NCBI GenBank assembly: GCA_018394315.1
Contig: CP074575.1
Location: 833,501 to 897,500 of the forward strand
DNA: 64,000 nt
Reading direction: 5' to 3'
Source of the DNA: Mycoplasmatota bacterium
GTDB lineage: Bacteria > Bacillota_I > Bacilli_A > MAG-NZ
Under the pieces are notes generated by a model that ran no database searches, was not told the origin of the DNA, and worked only from the letters and a program-made list of their open reading frames with translations. The position numbers and the translations under genes are program-made. How positions within the stretch are numbered: the stretch's first letter is position 1; every line of letters starts with the position of its first letter. Positions 53,585 to 62,666 of the stretch are shown piece by piece.

Positions 53585-54598
53585 ATGATTAAATTAACTA
53601 AAGTTAATAAGACTTTTAAAGATAAAACGACGCATATCAATGCAGTAGTCAATGTAGATTTAGAAGTAGAAAAAGCTGATATATTTGGTATTGTTGGTTC
53701 AAGTGGAGCAGGAAAATCTACCTTGATACGATTACTGAATAGATTAGAAACACCTGATTCTGGTCAAATTCAAATAAGTGGTGTTAATATTACCAAATTA
53801 ACAAAAGAGGAATTGAGGCATTTTCGAATGCAGACCGGCATGATCTTTCAACATTTTAATTTGCTTTGGTCGAGAACTGTGCTTCAAAATATAATGCTTC
53901 CCTTAGAAATAACTGGGTGTTCTAAAACAGAACAAATAAAAAGAGCTCGGGAATTGTTAAAATTAGTGGACTTAGAGGATAAAGCACATGTATATCCGAG
54001 TGAGTTAAGTGGTGGACAAAAGCAAAGAGTTGGTATCGCAAGAGCGTTAGCAAATAAACCCGAAGTATTACTATGTGATGAAGCAACAAGTGCACTTGAT
54101 CCAAAAACTACGGACAATATATTATCTTTATTAATGAAAATCAATAAAGAACTAGATATTACGATAGTGCTTATAACTCATGAGATGAACGTGATTAGGA
54201 AAATTTGTAATAGAGTTGCGGTAATGAATAATGGCGAGGTAATTGAGCAAGGTGATGTTCAAGAAATCTTTAATTATCCTAAACATGAAATAACTAAAGA
54301 GTTTGTTGCTAAGGAATTAGTAAGTGAAACATATGGAACAAAATTTAAAAAAGACCACTCTAAAAAACTAATTAAGCTTGTTTTCACTAATGATTCAACA
54401 CGTATACCCCTCTTAAGAAACTTAGTTGTTAACTACGGTTTGAATCCGAATATTATAGAAGCTAAAGTTAGAAGTGTTCAAGAAAGTCAAATTGGATTTT
54501 TAATAGTTGAGATTGACTCTAGTTTTAATTTAACAGAGGTTAGGGATTATCTAAAACTACAAAATGTAAAACTAGAGGTGCTTAATGATGCTAGATAA
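53585..54598 (+). CDS. metN: Methionine ABC importer, ATP-binding protein
   Basis: 337 residues. Walker A GSSGAGKST near 38-46, LSGGQKQRVGIARAL signature near 140, Walker B VLLCDEATSALDP near 161, and a switch His in ITHEMNVIRK. The C-terminal NIL domain (about 265-337: KKLIKLVFTNDSTRIPLLRNL) is specific to MetN, binding methionine for trans-inhibition. Under the SAM-I riboswitch; overlaps metI by 14 bases. Confidence 0.96.
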   Translation: MIKLTKVNKTFKDKTTHINAVVNVDLEVEKADIFGIVGSSGAGKSTLIRLLNRLETPDSGQIQISGVNITKLTKEELRHFRMQTGMIFQHFNLLWSRTVLQNIMLPLEITGCSKTEQIKRARELLKLVDLEDKAHVYPSELSGGQKQRVGIARALANKPEVLLCDEATSALDPKTTDNILSLLMKINKELDITIVLITHEMNVIRKICNRVAVMNNGEVIEQGDVQEIFNYPKHEITKEFVAKELVSETYGTKFKKDHSKKLIKLVFTNDSTRIPLLRNLVVNYGLNPNIIEAKVRSVQESQIGFLIVEIDSSFNLTEVRDYLKLQNVKLEVLNDAR

Positions 54599-55247
54599 TA
54601 TTGTTTGGGATAGAATGTTGAATTCGGTGAATGAAACATTATATATGAGCTTTTTCTCAGTGATTGTGATATTTATACTTGGTTTAACAGTGGGCTTATC
54701 TCTTTATTTGACAGATGAAGATAGGTTAATTGAGAATAAAGGAATTTATAGGTTATTGTCTATAACTGTTGATTTGTTAAGATCAATTCCTTTTATTATC
54801 CTACTTATTTTATTAGTTCCATTTACAAAACTAATTATGGGTACAATGCTTGGAAAAACTGCAGCGTTACCCGCCTTAATAATTGGAGGTACACCATTCT
54901 ATGCTAGAATGGTTGAAATCTCCTTAAGAGAAGTAGATAAAGGTACTATTGAAGCATCTCAATCTATGGGAGCTTCACTAATTCAAATAATAAGAAAAGT
55001 ATTAATTAAAGAATCTTTACCTGGTATTATATCAGGAATAACTGTAACAGCAATTTCAATTGTAAGTTATAGTGCAATGGCAGGGGTAATTGGTGCTGGA
55101 GGGCTAGGAAATTATGCTTATCTATATGGTTTTCAAAGAAACAACCAACAAGTAGTAGTAGTCTCAACAGTATTTATATTGTTAATAGTACTTGTCATTC
55201 AAAAAGTAGGAAACTACTATACACAAAAAATAGATCATCGAAAATAG
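54585..55247 (+). CDS. metI: Methionine ABC importer, permease
   Basis: 220 residues with five predicted helices, as in MetI. LDLLRSIPFIILLILLVPFTKLI and ARMVEISLREVDKGTIEASQSMGA (EAA loop, coupling to MetN) are typical. Starts with ATGATG at 54585 after AGAGGTG, overlapping the metN stop. Followed 4 bases later by metQ. Confidence 0.95.
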   Translation: MMLDNIVWDRMLNSVNETLYMSFFSVIVIFILGLTVGLSLYLTDEDRLIENKGIYRLLSITVDLLRSIPFIILLILLVPFTKLIMGTMLGKTAALPALIIGGTPFYARMVEISLREVDKGTIEASQSMGASLIQIIRKVLIKESLPGIISGITVTAISIVSYSAMAGVIGAGGLGNYAYLYGFQRNNQQVVVVSTVFILLIVLVIQKVGNYYTQKIDHRK

Positions 55248-55260
55248 GAGAATGAGACAA

Positions 55261-56058
55261 ATGAGAAAATTATTTATTGTATTAGTACTAACTATAGGGT
55301 TATTTGGTTGTGCAAATTCAAAGAGTCAAACTTTGAAAATAGCTGCAACAAGTGTCCCACATGCTGAAATATTAGAAGTAGCAAAACCAATACTAAAATC
55401 TGAGTATAATATTGATTTAGATATTGTTGTAGTACAGGATTATGTAACACCAAATAAGTTTTTAGCTAGTGGTGATGTCGATGCGAATTTCTTTCAACAT
55501 ATACCTTATTTTGAATCACAAATATCTGACTTTGGATATGATTTTACGAATGTAGGTGAAATTCATATCGAACCGATAGGAGTATATTCAAAAGAATATG
55601 ATAATATTTCTGACTTACCAGATGGAGCTACAATAATTTTTAGTAGTTCAGTAGCTGATCATGGTAGGATATTATCTTTATTAGAAGTTGCTGGGTTAAT
55701 TGAGATTGATCCAACTGTTATTAAGATTAATGCTGAAGTTAAAGATATTGTAAGTAATACAAAGAACTTTATTTTTAAAAGTGATATAGAAGCAAGTTTA
55801 CTTCCTACTGCTTTTAATAATTCAGAAGGAGATGCTGTAATCATTAATACTAATTATGCCTTACAAGCAGGTTTAAATCCTTTACAAGATGCAATTTTAA
55901 TTGAGAATGAGAAGTCACTGTATGTAAATATAATTGCAGTAACAACAGAAAATAAGGACGACGAGAATATATTAAATTTAGTAAAAGTACTACAAAGTGA
56001 AACAATTAAAGATTATATAATTAATAACTATGAGGGTGCTGTTGTTCCTGTAGATTAG
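55261..56058 (+). CDS. metQ: Methionine-binding lipoprotein
   Basis: 265 residues, NlpA/MetQ family. Lipobox LFGC (Cys about 17). Mature part: IAATSVPHAEILEVAKPILK, VQDYVTPNKFLASGDVDANFFQHIPYFESQ, GEIHIEPIGVYSKEY, and TNYALQAGLNPLQDAILIE, all family signatures for methionine binding. Start ATG 55261: GGAG lies 10 bases upstream, whereas at 55252 the spacing would be one base. Last gene of the SAM-controlled operon. Confidence 0.95.
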   Translation: MRKLFIVLVLTIGLFGCANSKSQTLKIAATSVPHAEILEVAKPILKSEYNIDLDIVVVQDYVTPNKFLASGDVDANFFQHIPYFESQISDFGYDFTNVGEIHIEPIGVYSKEYDNISDLPDGATIIFSSSVADHGRILSLLEVAGLIEIDPTVIKINAEVKDIVSNTKNFIFKSDIEASLLPTAFNNSEGDAVIINTNYALQAGLNPLQDAILIENEKSLYVNIIAVTTENKDDENILNLVKVLQSETIKDYIINNYEGAVVPVD

Positions 56059-56180
56059 TTTTTAATTGTCATAATAATGCCTCATATCCTTATCTAATTA
56101 AAACTATGCTATTTATAGAAAGTAATGTATAATATATAGGTAATAATATAAATTATTATCTAATGGAGGTGAGGCGGATT

Positions 56181-57047
56181 ATGAGTAACGCTATAAGCAT
56201 TAATGGATTAACTAAACAATATGGAAAGAAAGTTGTATTGGATAATCTTTCTTTCTCAGTTGAGAAAGGAGAGATATTTGGATTATTAGGAGCAAATGGT
56301 GCAGGGAAGACTACGACACTTGAATGTATTGAAGGTTTGAGAAAATATGATGTTGGTAAGATAGACGTTTTTGGATCTGTGGGTGTACAATTACAATCAT
56401 CCACATTACCCGAAAACATCACTGCATGGGAGGCATTTAAATTATTCTGTCTTTGGAATAATATAGAGGAAGATGATTCGCTATTTAATAGATTTTTTTC
56501 TCTAGATTTAAAAGGTAAACAGTACGGTAAAATGTCTACAGGGCAAAAAAGAAGACTTCATTTGATTTTGGCTTTAATTACTGATCCAGAAATAATTTTT
56601 TTAGATGAGCCGACTGCAGGTCTAGATGTTGAAGGAAGAGTTTCTTTACACAGTGAACTTTTAAAATTAAAGAAACAAGGTAAAACAATTGTAATAGCAA
56701 GTCATGATATGGCCGAGATAGAGAGTTTATGTGACCATATAGTTATTCTTAAATCTTCTAAGATAGTTTTTGATGGGACACCTAGTGAGTTAACGAGTAA
56801 TTTTTTAAATGATATTAATATTTATATAAAAGCAGAGGAACAAATTTCTGATTTTTCTATAAAGAAGAGTAAATACCAGGGATTTTCTAAAAACTATCAT
56901 GTTTTCAAGACAACAACACTGGATGACGCCCTGCTAGAAATTCTAAAAATATTTAAAGAGAAGAAAAATAAGATTGCTGATATAAGAATAGAACACGAAA
57001 CACTTGAAAAGCGTTTCATTGAAATTGCATCTCAGGAGGAGAATTAA
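56181..57047 (+). CDS. ABC exporter, ATP-binding protein
   Basis: 288 residues, ABC-2/DrrA type. Walker A GANGAGKTT near 40-48, Q-loop VGVQLQSSTLPENIT, signature MSTGQKRRLHLILALI (S-T-G-Q form) near 126, Walker B IIFLDEPTAGLD near 150 and switch His in IASHDMAEI near 183. Start at ATG 56181 (GGAGGTGAGG upstream); the in-frame ATG at 56163 precedes that site. A permease gene overlaps its stop by one base. Substrate not known. Confidence 0.9.
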   Translation: MSNAISINGLTKQYGKKVVLDNLSFSVEKGEIFGLLGANGAGKTTTLECIEGLRKYDVGKIDVFGSVGVQLQSSTLPENITAWEAFKLFCLWNNIEEDDSLFNRFFSLDLKGKQYGKMSTGQKRRLHLILALITDPEIIFLDEPTAGLDVEGRVSLHSELLKLKKQGKTIVIASHDMAEIESLCDHIVILKSSKIVFDGTPSELTSNFLNDINIYIKAEEQISDFSIKKSKYQGFSKNYHVFKTTTLDDALLEILKIFKEKKNKIADIRIEHETLEKRFIEIASQEEN

Positions 57048-57766
57048 TGAAGCCATTTTTATATAATATACTTATTCAGTGGAAACTAGATCTAAGAAAT
57101 AAAAATATATTGCTTACTTATTATGTGATCCCATTAGTTTTCTATGGATTTATGGGAGCAATATTCACGAACATAAATCCTGCATCAAAAGAAACATTAA
57201 TTCAGTCAATGATAGTGTTTAATGTATCGATGGGAGCATTTTTAGGAATGCCTGCGCAACTTGTTGATCTGTACTCAAGCGATATAAAGAAGGCATATCG
57301 AGTTGGAGGGATCCCTATTTGGAGTAATGCAGTGATAACGTTTATATCAGCGATGATTCACTTACTTATTACTAGTCTTATAATCTACTCAACAAGTCAT
57401 ATTCTATTTGATAGTACAATACCAGTGAATACATTCATATTCTTTATAGCTTTAATGTTATTTATCGCTACATCTTTAGGTGTGGGGACTATACTAGGAT
57501 TATTCGCAAAGGATCCATCAAAAATAGCTGTTTTTTCTCAAATAATATTTTTACCATCAATCATGTTATCAGGAATTATGTTTCCAGCTAGTTTGCTTCC
57601 AAATGCATTTGAAAAAATTGGATATATCTATCCAGCTACGTGGGGATTTAAGAATATGGTAAGTAGTGAATTTTTATTAGGTTGGATTAGTCCATTGATT
57701 GTTGTTTTTAGCATTACAATATTAGTTAATACACTAAGATTAATTAAGTTAAAGAATATTGATTAA
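57047..57766 (+). CDS. ABC-2 type exporter permease
   Basis: 239 residues, six helices, ABC-2 fold: ILLTYYVIPLVFYGFMGAIF at the N-terminus, an external segment, and FLPSIMLSGIMFPASLLP near 175-192, the signature of DrrB-like permeases. Starts at the ATG overlapping the ATPase stop (TAATG), AGGAGG upstream, so the two form a simple exporter. Confidence 0.88.
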   Translation: MKPFLYNILIQWKLDLRNKNILLTYYVIPLVFYGFMGAIFTNINPASKETLIQSMIVFNVSMGAFLGMPAQLVDLYSSDIKKAYRVGGIPIWSNAVITFISAMIHLLITSLIIYSTSHILFDSTIPVNTFIFFIALMLFIATSLGVGTILGLFAKDPSKIAVFSQIIFLPSIMLSGIMFPASLLPNAFEKIGYIYPATWGFKNMVSSEFLLGWISPLIVVFSITILVNTLRLIKLKNID

Positions 57767-57829
57767 ATATAGAAATTAGTATCATACTTGTAACTAGACG
57801 GTACTAAATATTACTATTTTGGGGGAAGT

Positions 57830-58444
57830 ATGAAAAAAGCACTATTAATATGGGGAGGTTGGGAAGGTCATCAACCAAATGTTATTGCAGAGAAATTGGG
57901 ACAAGAGTTAAATGAAAAAGGTTACAATGTGAATATTACAAGTAATTTTGGTGTCTTGCTAAGTGAGGAACTCATAAATTATGATGTAATAGTCCCCATC
58001 TGGTCATGTGGAATAAAAGGTGATATTTATTTAAACCAACTTTTAAAGGCAGTAGAAGGAGGAGTTGGCTTAGCTACATTTCACGGTGGGATTAATTGGT
58101 TTGAACAAGAAAAGTACTATGAAATGATTGGTGCCTTTTATCTTTATGATACTAAACCTGAGAAATATAACGTCACAATAACAGATAAACTGCATCCAAT
58201 TACTAAAAAAATATACGATTTTGAAATAACAAGTGAAAAGTATTTTATACAAGTAGATCTACAAAACAATATTTTAGCTAGTGCTGATTTTTCTGGAGTG
58301 AAAATCCCTATTGCATGGAGTAGGAAATATGGTAAGGGACGAGTTTTTTATACTACAATAGCACATTCTCCTAATGAATTGTTTAGTGAACCATGTAAAT
58401 CAATGATCTTAAATGGAATAGATTGGTGTTCAAGAAAAATATAA
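57830..58444 (+). CDS. ThuA-like protein
   Basis: 204 residues, ThuA-like (trehalose-utilisation) family, a class I glutamine-amidotransferase-like fold. LLIWGGWEGHQPN at the start, VPIWSCGIKG, and the core GGVGLATFHGGINWF near 75-90 with DTKPEKYNVTITDKLHPITK are diagnostic. The GRVFYTTIAHSPNE near 180 completes the family signature. Members are usually sugar-pathway proteins of uncertain activity. ATG with GGGGGAAG upstream; single gene. Confidence 0.78.
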   Translation: MKKALLIWGGWEGHQPNVIAEKLGQELNEKGYNVNITSNFGVLLSEELINYDVIVPIWSCGIKGDIYLNQLLKAVEGGVGLATFHGGINWFEQEKYYEMIGAFYLYDTKPEKYNVTITDKLHPITKKIYDFEITSEKYFIQVDLQNNILASADFSGVKIPIAWSRKYGKGRVFYTTIAHSPNELFSEPCKSMILNGIDWCSRKI

Positions 58445-58536
58445 GTATTGGAAATGGGCACTAAACAAAATTAGCATTAGTCACAAGTATAACTATTTTA
58501 TAAGTAAATTATTTTTGAAAGGAATAAGGTGGGACA

Positions 58537-59172
58537 TTGTACGAAAAAGAATTATTTAATATGTGGGCAGACAATTATGATAATGATGTAAAACTATATG
58601 AAGAATCCTCTAGTTATCCATTTGCAGGATATAAAAGTAACTTGAACAGGATATTTAATTTAGTTATGAAAAAAAAATATAGTAGAGTTTTAGATATAGG
58701 ATTTGGTACTGCAGTATTAACTTCCAAGTTATATGAAAATAATCACGATATAACAGGTATTGATTTTTCCGAAAGAATGCTTGAAATCGGACAAAAGAAG
58801 ATGCCTAGTGCTTCTTTATATTTATCTGATTTTAGAAAGGGAATAACAAATAAAATCAAATCAAGATTTGATTTTGTCTTATTAACTTATTCTATTCACC
58901 ATCTATCATTTACCGAAAAAGTGAAACTATTAAGAGAATTGAAGAACTACCTGAATGAAGATGGATTAATAATAATAGGCGATGTATTATTTGAAACATC
59001 TAGTGACCTAAGTAAGAGTAAAGAAAAGCATAGTAGAATTTGGGATGATGAAGAATTCTACATAGTTATCGAAGAATTAACAGAAGAAATTTCGAATGAT
59101 TATCAAGTATCATATCATATTGAAACTCATTGTTCAGGAGTTGTGATATTAAGAAGATTAGCTCAGACCTAA
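58537..59172 (+). CDS. Class I SAM-dependent methyltransferase
   Basis: 211 residues. LDIGFGTAVLTSKLYENNHDITGIDFSERMLE near 51-82: SAM-binding motif I (D-x-G-x-G-x) and the acidic residue of strand beta2; FDFVLLTYSIHHLS motif IV. Closest to the small-molecule methyltransferases of the ubiE/type-11 group, with an N-terminal ELFNMWADNYDNDV typical of them. Begins at a TTG behind AAGGTGGGA, a weak but plausible start. Substrate unknown. Confidence 0.82.
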   Translation: MYEKELFNMWADNYDNDVKLYEESSSYPFAGYKSNLNRIFNLVMKKKYSRVLDIGFGTAVLTSKLYENNHDITGIDFSERMLEIGQKKMPSASLYLSDFRKGITNKIKSRFDFVLLTYSIHHLSFTEKVKLLRELKNYLNEDGLIIIGDVLFETSSDLSKSKEKHSRIWDDEEFYIVIEELTEEISNDYQVSYHIETHCSGVVILRRLAQT

Positions 59173-59258
59173 AAATTAGTATGACTATAGTTTGTAAGAT
59201 TAAATTTAGTCCAGTATGATATTATATTTACAGAGATTATAAAACTAGGGAGGATATT

Positions 59259-60119
59259 ATGATTAAGACTAATAAAGAATTAATCGTTATGCAAGCAGTA
59301 CAAGGACAAGTTAGCCATCCAAAAGTAAGACAACGAGTTACTGCGGAAGGTAAAACAATTACAGTGCCTAACGTTGGTGGAATTACTTATGGGGTTCATG
59401 TTGGTGATGATGCCTTTGGGTTAATGGTGGATCATTTAGAGCCAGCTGTATCTATGAAGAATACGGATAAAGTTGATAACGTAGGACTTATGACATTAGC
59501 TTGTCCGGGTAATTATGCTAGAGTTATTAGTGGCGAAGCAAAGGGTGATGTTGGATATGTGTTAGGTACACATGGAGGAATTGATCATACTATAGTTGAG
59601 TTTGCAGAAGAGACTTTAGAAAAAATGGTTATCGGAGATAAGATTTTAGTTAAAGGTCATGGTAAAGGACTAGTATTACATGATTACCCAAATGTTGATG
59701 TTATTTCAATTGACCCAGAATTATTAGAAAAAATTGATATAGAGGAAGAAAATGGAAAAGTTGTATTTCCGGTTGTAGCTAAAATACCAGGAGCAGTAAT
59801 GGGTTCTGGTGTTGGAAGTGGTACTAGCCATAGTGGTGACTATGACATTATCACTCATGATAGAGCGTTAATGAATGAACTAGGAATTGATAAGCTTAAG
59901 TTTGGTGATTTTGTATTATTAGAAGATAGTGATAATACTTATGGTTTAGGTGGATACTTCCGTGGGGCTTCTACAATCGGTATAATTGTTCATAGTGATT
60001 GTTTAATTACAGGTCACGGGCCAGGAGTAACAGTTGTTATGACTAGTAAAAAAGGTGATATAGTTGGCAAAATTGATCCAACTGCAAATATTGGGAAATA
60101 CATAAAAGAATCTAAATAA
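59259..60119 (+). CDS. DUF4438 family protein
   Basis: 286 residues of the DUF4438 family, common in Bacillota and Thermotogae and of unknown function. Visible: NVGGITYGVHVGDDAFGLMVDHLEPAVS, LACPGNYARVISGEAKGD, GTHGGIDHTIVEF and GHGPGVTVVMTSKKGDI, glycine- and His-rich loops that suggest a metal- or phosphate-binding barrel. No signal peptide. ATG with GGGAGG upstream. Single gene ending at a terminator. Confidence 0.8.
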   Translation: MIKTNKELIVMQAVQGQVSHPKVRQRVTAEGKTITVPNVGGITYGVHVGDDAFGLMVDHLEPAVSMKNTDKVDNVGLMTLACPGNYARVISGEAKGDVGYVLGTHGGIDHTIVEFAEETLEKMVIGDKILVKGHGKGLVLHDYPNVDVISIDPELLEKIDIEEENGKVVFPVVAKIPGAVMGSGVGSGTSHSGDYDIITHDRALMNELGIDKLKFGDFVLLEDSDNTYGLGGYFRGASTIGIIVHSDCLITGHGPGVTVVMTSKKGDIVGKIDPTANIGKYIKESK

Positions 60120-60125
60120 TGTAAT

Positions 60126-60163
60126 GCACCCCAAAATCCGGAAACGGATCAGGGGTGTTTTTA
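60126..60163 (+). terminator. Terminator after the DUF4438 gene
   Basis: CACCCC-AAAATCCG / CGGAT-AGGGGTG hairpin followed by TTTTT. Confidence 0.85.
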
Positions 60164-60251
60164 AATGGCAAAATATAGTGTACATAAGTGAGTTAAAAAT
60201 ATGAGACATGTTGATTAATACCTTTTTTAATTAAGAAAGAATATTGCTGAT

Positions 60252-61151
60252 TTATACTAATATTTCCGAAATCTTCATCTTAAATTCTTTCTCAAAATCA
60301 TCTTTAAAGTGGTTGAATTTATTGTCGTTATTCTCAAGAAATAATGCATAAAAAGACTTTTTAGCTAAAGAAATCGCTTCACTCTTTTTACCAGATAATA
60401 ACTCGGCTAATGCTGCATAGTAATATAAATTACTTAAAGATTTCAATGTTTTATGTTCTAAACAGTAATCTATACCAAGCAACGATATTTCTAAAGACTT
60501 GCTATATTCTCCCGAATACCCCAACAGATGAGAAGTATTTGCATATAAACTAGCTACAATACTAGCTTCATTATGGATATCTTTATTTATATCAATAAGT
60601 TTGTTATACATCTTTATTGTTGATGCCCTAATCCCTTCTTCTGAATCAATCATTGCAACATGCATCATGACATTGAGTTCAACTAAATTTAATGATTGTT
60701 TTTTTATACAATTTTTATAATCAATAAGTTTCATTAATTCTGCTTTAGCAGAACTTCTAGTAATTATATTCAATCTATACTTCGAGACGATTCTTAAATA
60801 GGTTATTAGTTCAACATTTAAATCTGATAATAATGCATTAGGATTTATATCATTGATTATTTTGTAAACGTCACTATACCTGTACTGACTTAATAATCTA
60901 AAACAATTCATTAAATTAGATCTTTCATGATTATGTAAAATATCGTATTTTTGAAATAGGTCAACCACGTCAATTTTAAGTCTCTCTGCAAACATAATTA
61001 ATTTATCATTTGGAATGTAATATTCGCCAGATAAATATCTCTTATATTGTCTAAATGAGCATATACCTTCTATAAATATTTCCTTTGATATTTTTCTTCC
61101 TTTTCTTTCTTCGTCGATAAATATTCCAAATCTTTTCTTAAAATACTGCAA
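60252..61151 (-). CDS. PlcR-like (RRNPP family) peptide-responsive regulator
   Basis: 299 residues from TTG 61151 (LQYFKKRFGIFIDEERKG); the frame runs on to TTG 61181. An N-terminal XRE helix-turn-helix (about 1-70: KISKEIFIEGICSFRQYKRYLSGEYYIP, IMFAERLKIDVVDLFQKYD) is followed by an all-helical region with repeats of about 35 residues (e.g. SLEISLLGIDYCLEHK, LSNLYYYAALAELLSGKKSEAISLAKKSF), like the TPR domain of PlcR, PrgX and NprR, which binds a short peptide in its groove. Divergently transcribed from a 38-residue exported peptide gene 86 bases away: the PlcR/PapR layout. No enzymatic motif. Confidence 0.78.
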   Translation of the reverse strand: MQYFKKRFGIFIDEERKGRKISKEIFIEGICSFRQYKRYLSGEYYIPNDKLIMFAERLKIDVVDLFQKYDILHNHERSNLMNCFRLLSQYRYSDVYKIINDINPNALLSDLNVELITYLRIVSKYRLNIITRSSAKAELMKLIDYKNCIKKQSLNLVELNVMMHVAMIDSEEGIRASTIKMYNKLIDINKDIHNEASIVASLYANTSHLLGYSGEYSKSLEISLLGIDYCLEHKTLKSLSNLYYYAALAELLSGKKSEAISLAKKSFYALFLENNDNKFNHFKDDFEKEFKMKISEILV

Positions 61152-61237
61152 ATTAACACCCACTTCCACAAAAAGTGACAAAAATGTCCTGTTATTTCTT
61201 ATTATATCATTATAAAATACATAAAGGAGATGATTTT
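61152..61237. promoter_or_regulatory. Divergent promoter region of the regulator/peptide pair
   Basis: Contains the small inverted repeat GACA-AAAA-TGTC (61177-61188) and a TATAAA box (61211-61216) ahead of the peptide gene, whose ribosome site is AAAGGAGATG. The inverted repeat is a candidate operator. Confidence 0.5.
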
Positions 61238-61354
61238 ATGAAAAAAAATGTCATTCTATTACTACTAGCATTATTTGTTTTTACAGGTGGCTTTGATATC
61301 GGAACTATACAGCCTCTAGGGTTTGGTGACATACCACATGAAGAGATATACTAG
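61238..61354 (+). CDS. Short exported peptide, candidate PapR-like signal precursor
   Basis: 38 residues, with AAAGGAGATG upstream. Hydrophobic N-terminus (MKKNVILLLLALFVFTGG) forming a Sec signal, then FDIGTIQPLGFGDIP and a C-terminus DIPHEEIY. PapR precursors have the same size and end in a heptapeptide such as ADLPFEF or SDLPFEY, which is the active signal re-imported by Opp; DIPHEEIY resembles it at D, P and E. Divergent to the PlcR-like regulator, whose TPR domain would be its receptor (inference). Confidence 0.7.
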   Translation: MKKNVILLLLALFVFTGGFDIGTIQPLGFGDIPHEEIY

Positions 61355-61637
61355 TCATCAATTTAAGATTAACTGCTAAATCTTAGCATAAATAATTGAA
61401 CCGAAATTATTGATCGTATGTCTACTAACATGGCATAGGTATATCTGATTTGTATGAAAAGGTAAGAACTTTATTCCTCGTATTCTTTGGGAATTATAGT
61501 TCTCTTTTTCAAACAGATTAGTAAAATCTTCGACTAAAGTTTCAAAATTAAACTTATAAACTTAATAGTAATTATATAACAAAGTATTTAGGTGTCAAAT
61601 TACATGCCATATTTATTTTGAACAGGAGGTTATAACA

Positions 61638-62423
61638 ATGATATTTAATGAAAAATTTTGGGAAAAAGATAATAGCCAGTTAACTGATGGATTACTTCAA
61701 AACGAATTATTAGATGAAGAAAAATCTAGTAAACCTATTATTTTAAGTGGTTTTCCTAATTATAAAATAATTTCTAAAAAAGACAAAGTCAAAAACCCAG
61801 AATTCTTTAAAGACCTGATAAGTGCACTCTCTAAATTAAAGATAATAAGAGGTGAAGATAGTCATACACAGAAAGAAATATTAAAATCATTGATAACTGG
61901 GTTAGAGTTCCATGATAAATATACTAGTGGACATTCTGATGCGGTATCTGTTATTTCACTTAAGATTGGAAAATCGATGGGCTTAACTGATTCAAAAATA
62001 AATGATTTGCATCTAGCCGCTTTAGTACATGATATTGGAAAAATTATCATTCCAACTGATATCTTAAATAAGACTACTAAGTTAACAGAGGAAGAGTTCT
62101 CACTAATTAAAAGTCACTGTAAAGCAGGATTTGATATATTAACAAGAACAACTTCGCTTAATGATATAGCGAATTACGTACTTCATCATCATGAAAGATG
62201 GGATGGTAAAGGTTATCCTAATAGGATAAAAGGAAAACAAATACCTATAATTTCACAGATTATTGCAGTTGCAGATGCCTGGAGTGCAATGACGTCGGAT
62301 AGACCTTATAGGGGAAAACTTGATAAATGTGTTGCGCTAGAAGAACTTCTCCAAAACAGAGGGACGCAATTTTCTCCAGAAGTTGTGGATGCATACACTA
62401 GAGTCCTTAGTATTAAAAGCTAA
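61638..62423 (+). CDS. HD-GYP domain phosphohydrolase
   Basis: 261 residues. A ~95-residue N-terminal part of unknown fold, then HD-GYP: FHDKYTSGHSDAV, LVHDIGKI (HD pair) near 135, and HHERWDGKGYPNRIKG (H-H-E...G-Y-P) near 188, then IAVADAWSAMTSDRPYRGKL. These are the residues of cyclic-di-GMP phosphodiesterases, though not every member acts on c-di-GMP. No membrane segment or GGDEF. ATG with AGGAGG upstream. Closest intact gene downstream of the peptide, so it may be under the same control (inference). Confidence 0.85.
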   Translation: MIFNEKFWEKDNSQLTDGLLQNELLDEEKSSKPIILSGFPNYKIISKKDKVKNPEFFKDLISALSKLKIIRGEDSHTQKEILKSLITGLEFHDKYTSGHSDAVSVISLKIGKSMGLTDSKINDLHLAALVHDIGKIIIPTDILNKTTKLTEEEFSLIKSHCKAGFDILTRTTSLNDIANYVLHHHERWDGKGYPNRIKGKQIPIISQIIAVADAWSAMTSDRPYRGKLDKCVALEELLQNRGTQFSPEVVDAYTRVLSIKS

Positions 62424-62449
62424 AATTTCAATAAAATTATGATATGTCT

Positions 62450-62482
62450 GAAATACCCTAGAATTGAGGGGTATTTCTTTTT
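62450..62482 (+). terminator. Terminator after the HD-GYP gene
   Basis: Stem GAAATACCC / GGGTATTTC with a 10-base loop and six T. Confidence 0.9.
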
Positions 62483-62666
62483 TAATTGGTACATGTATAT
62501 TTTACTATTGAAATAGGAGTTTATTTTGTGGAAAAAATCTAATATATGTTTAGTTATTTATATAAATATTTTCTATGTCATTCTAGAAGTCTTAATTTTC
62601 TACAAGAAGAAACAAATTTAATTGTTAAAATACAATAAGTTTAGAAATAGAAAGTATGGAGAGATT

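Noticed and set aside
59259-60119. DUF4438 protein as part of the peptide signalling unit
   Set aside because: It has its own terminator and the regulator gene lies convergent to it; no shared control seen.
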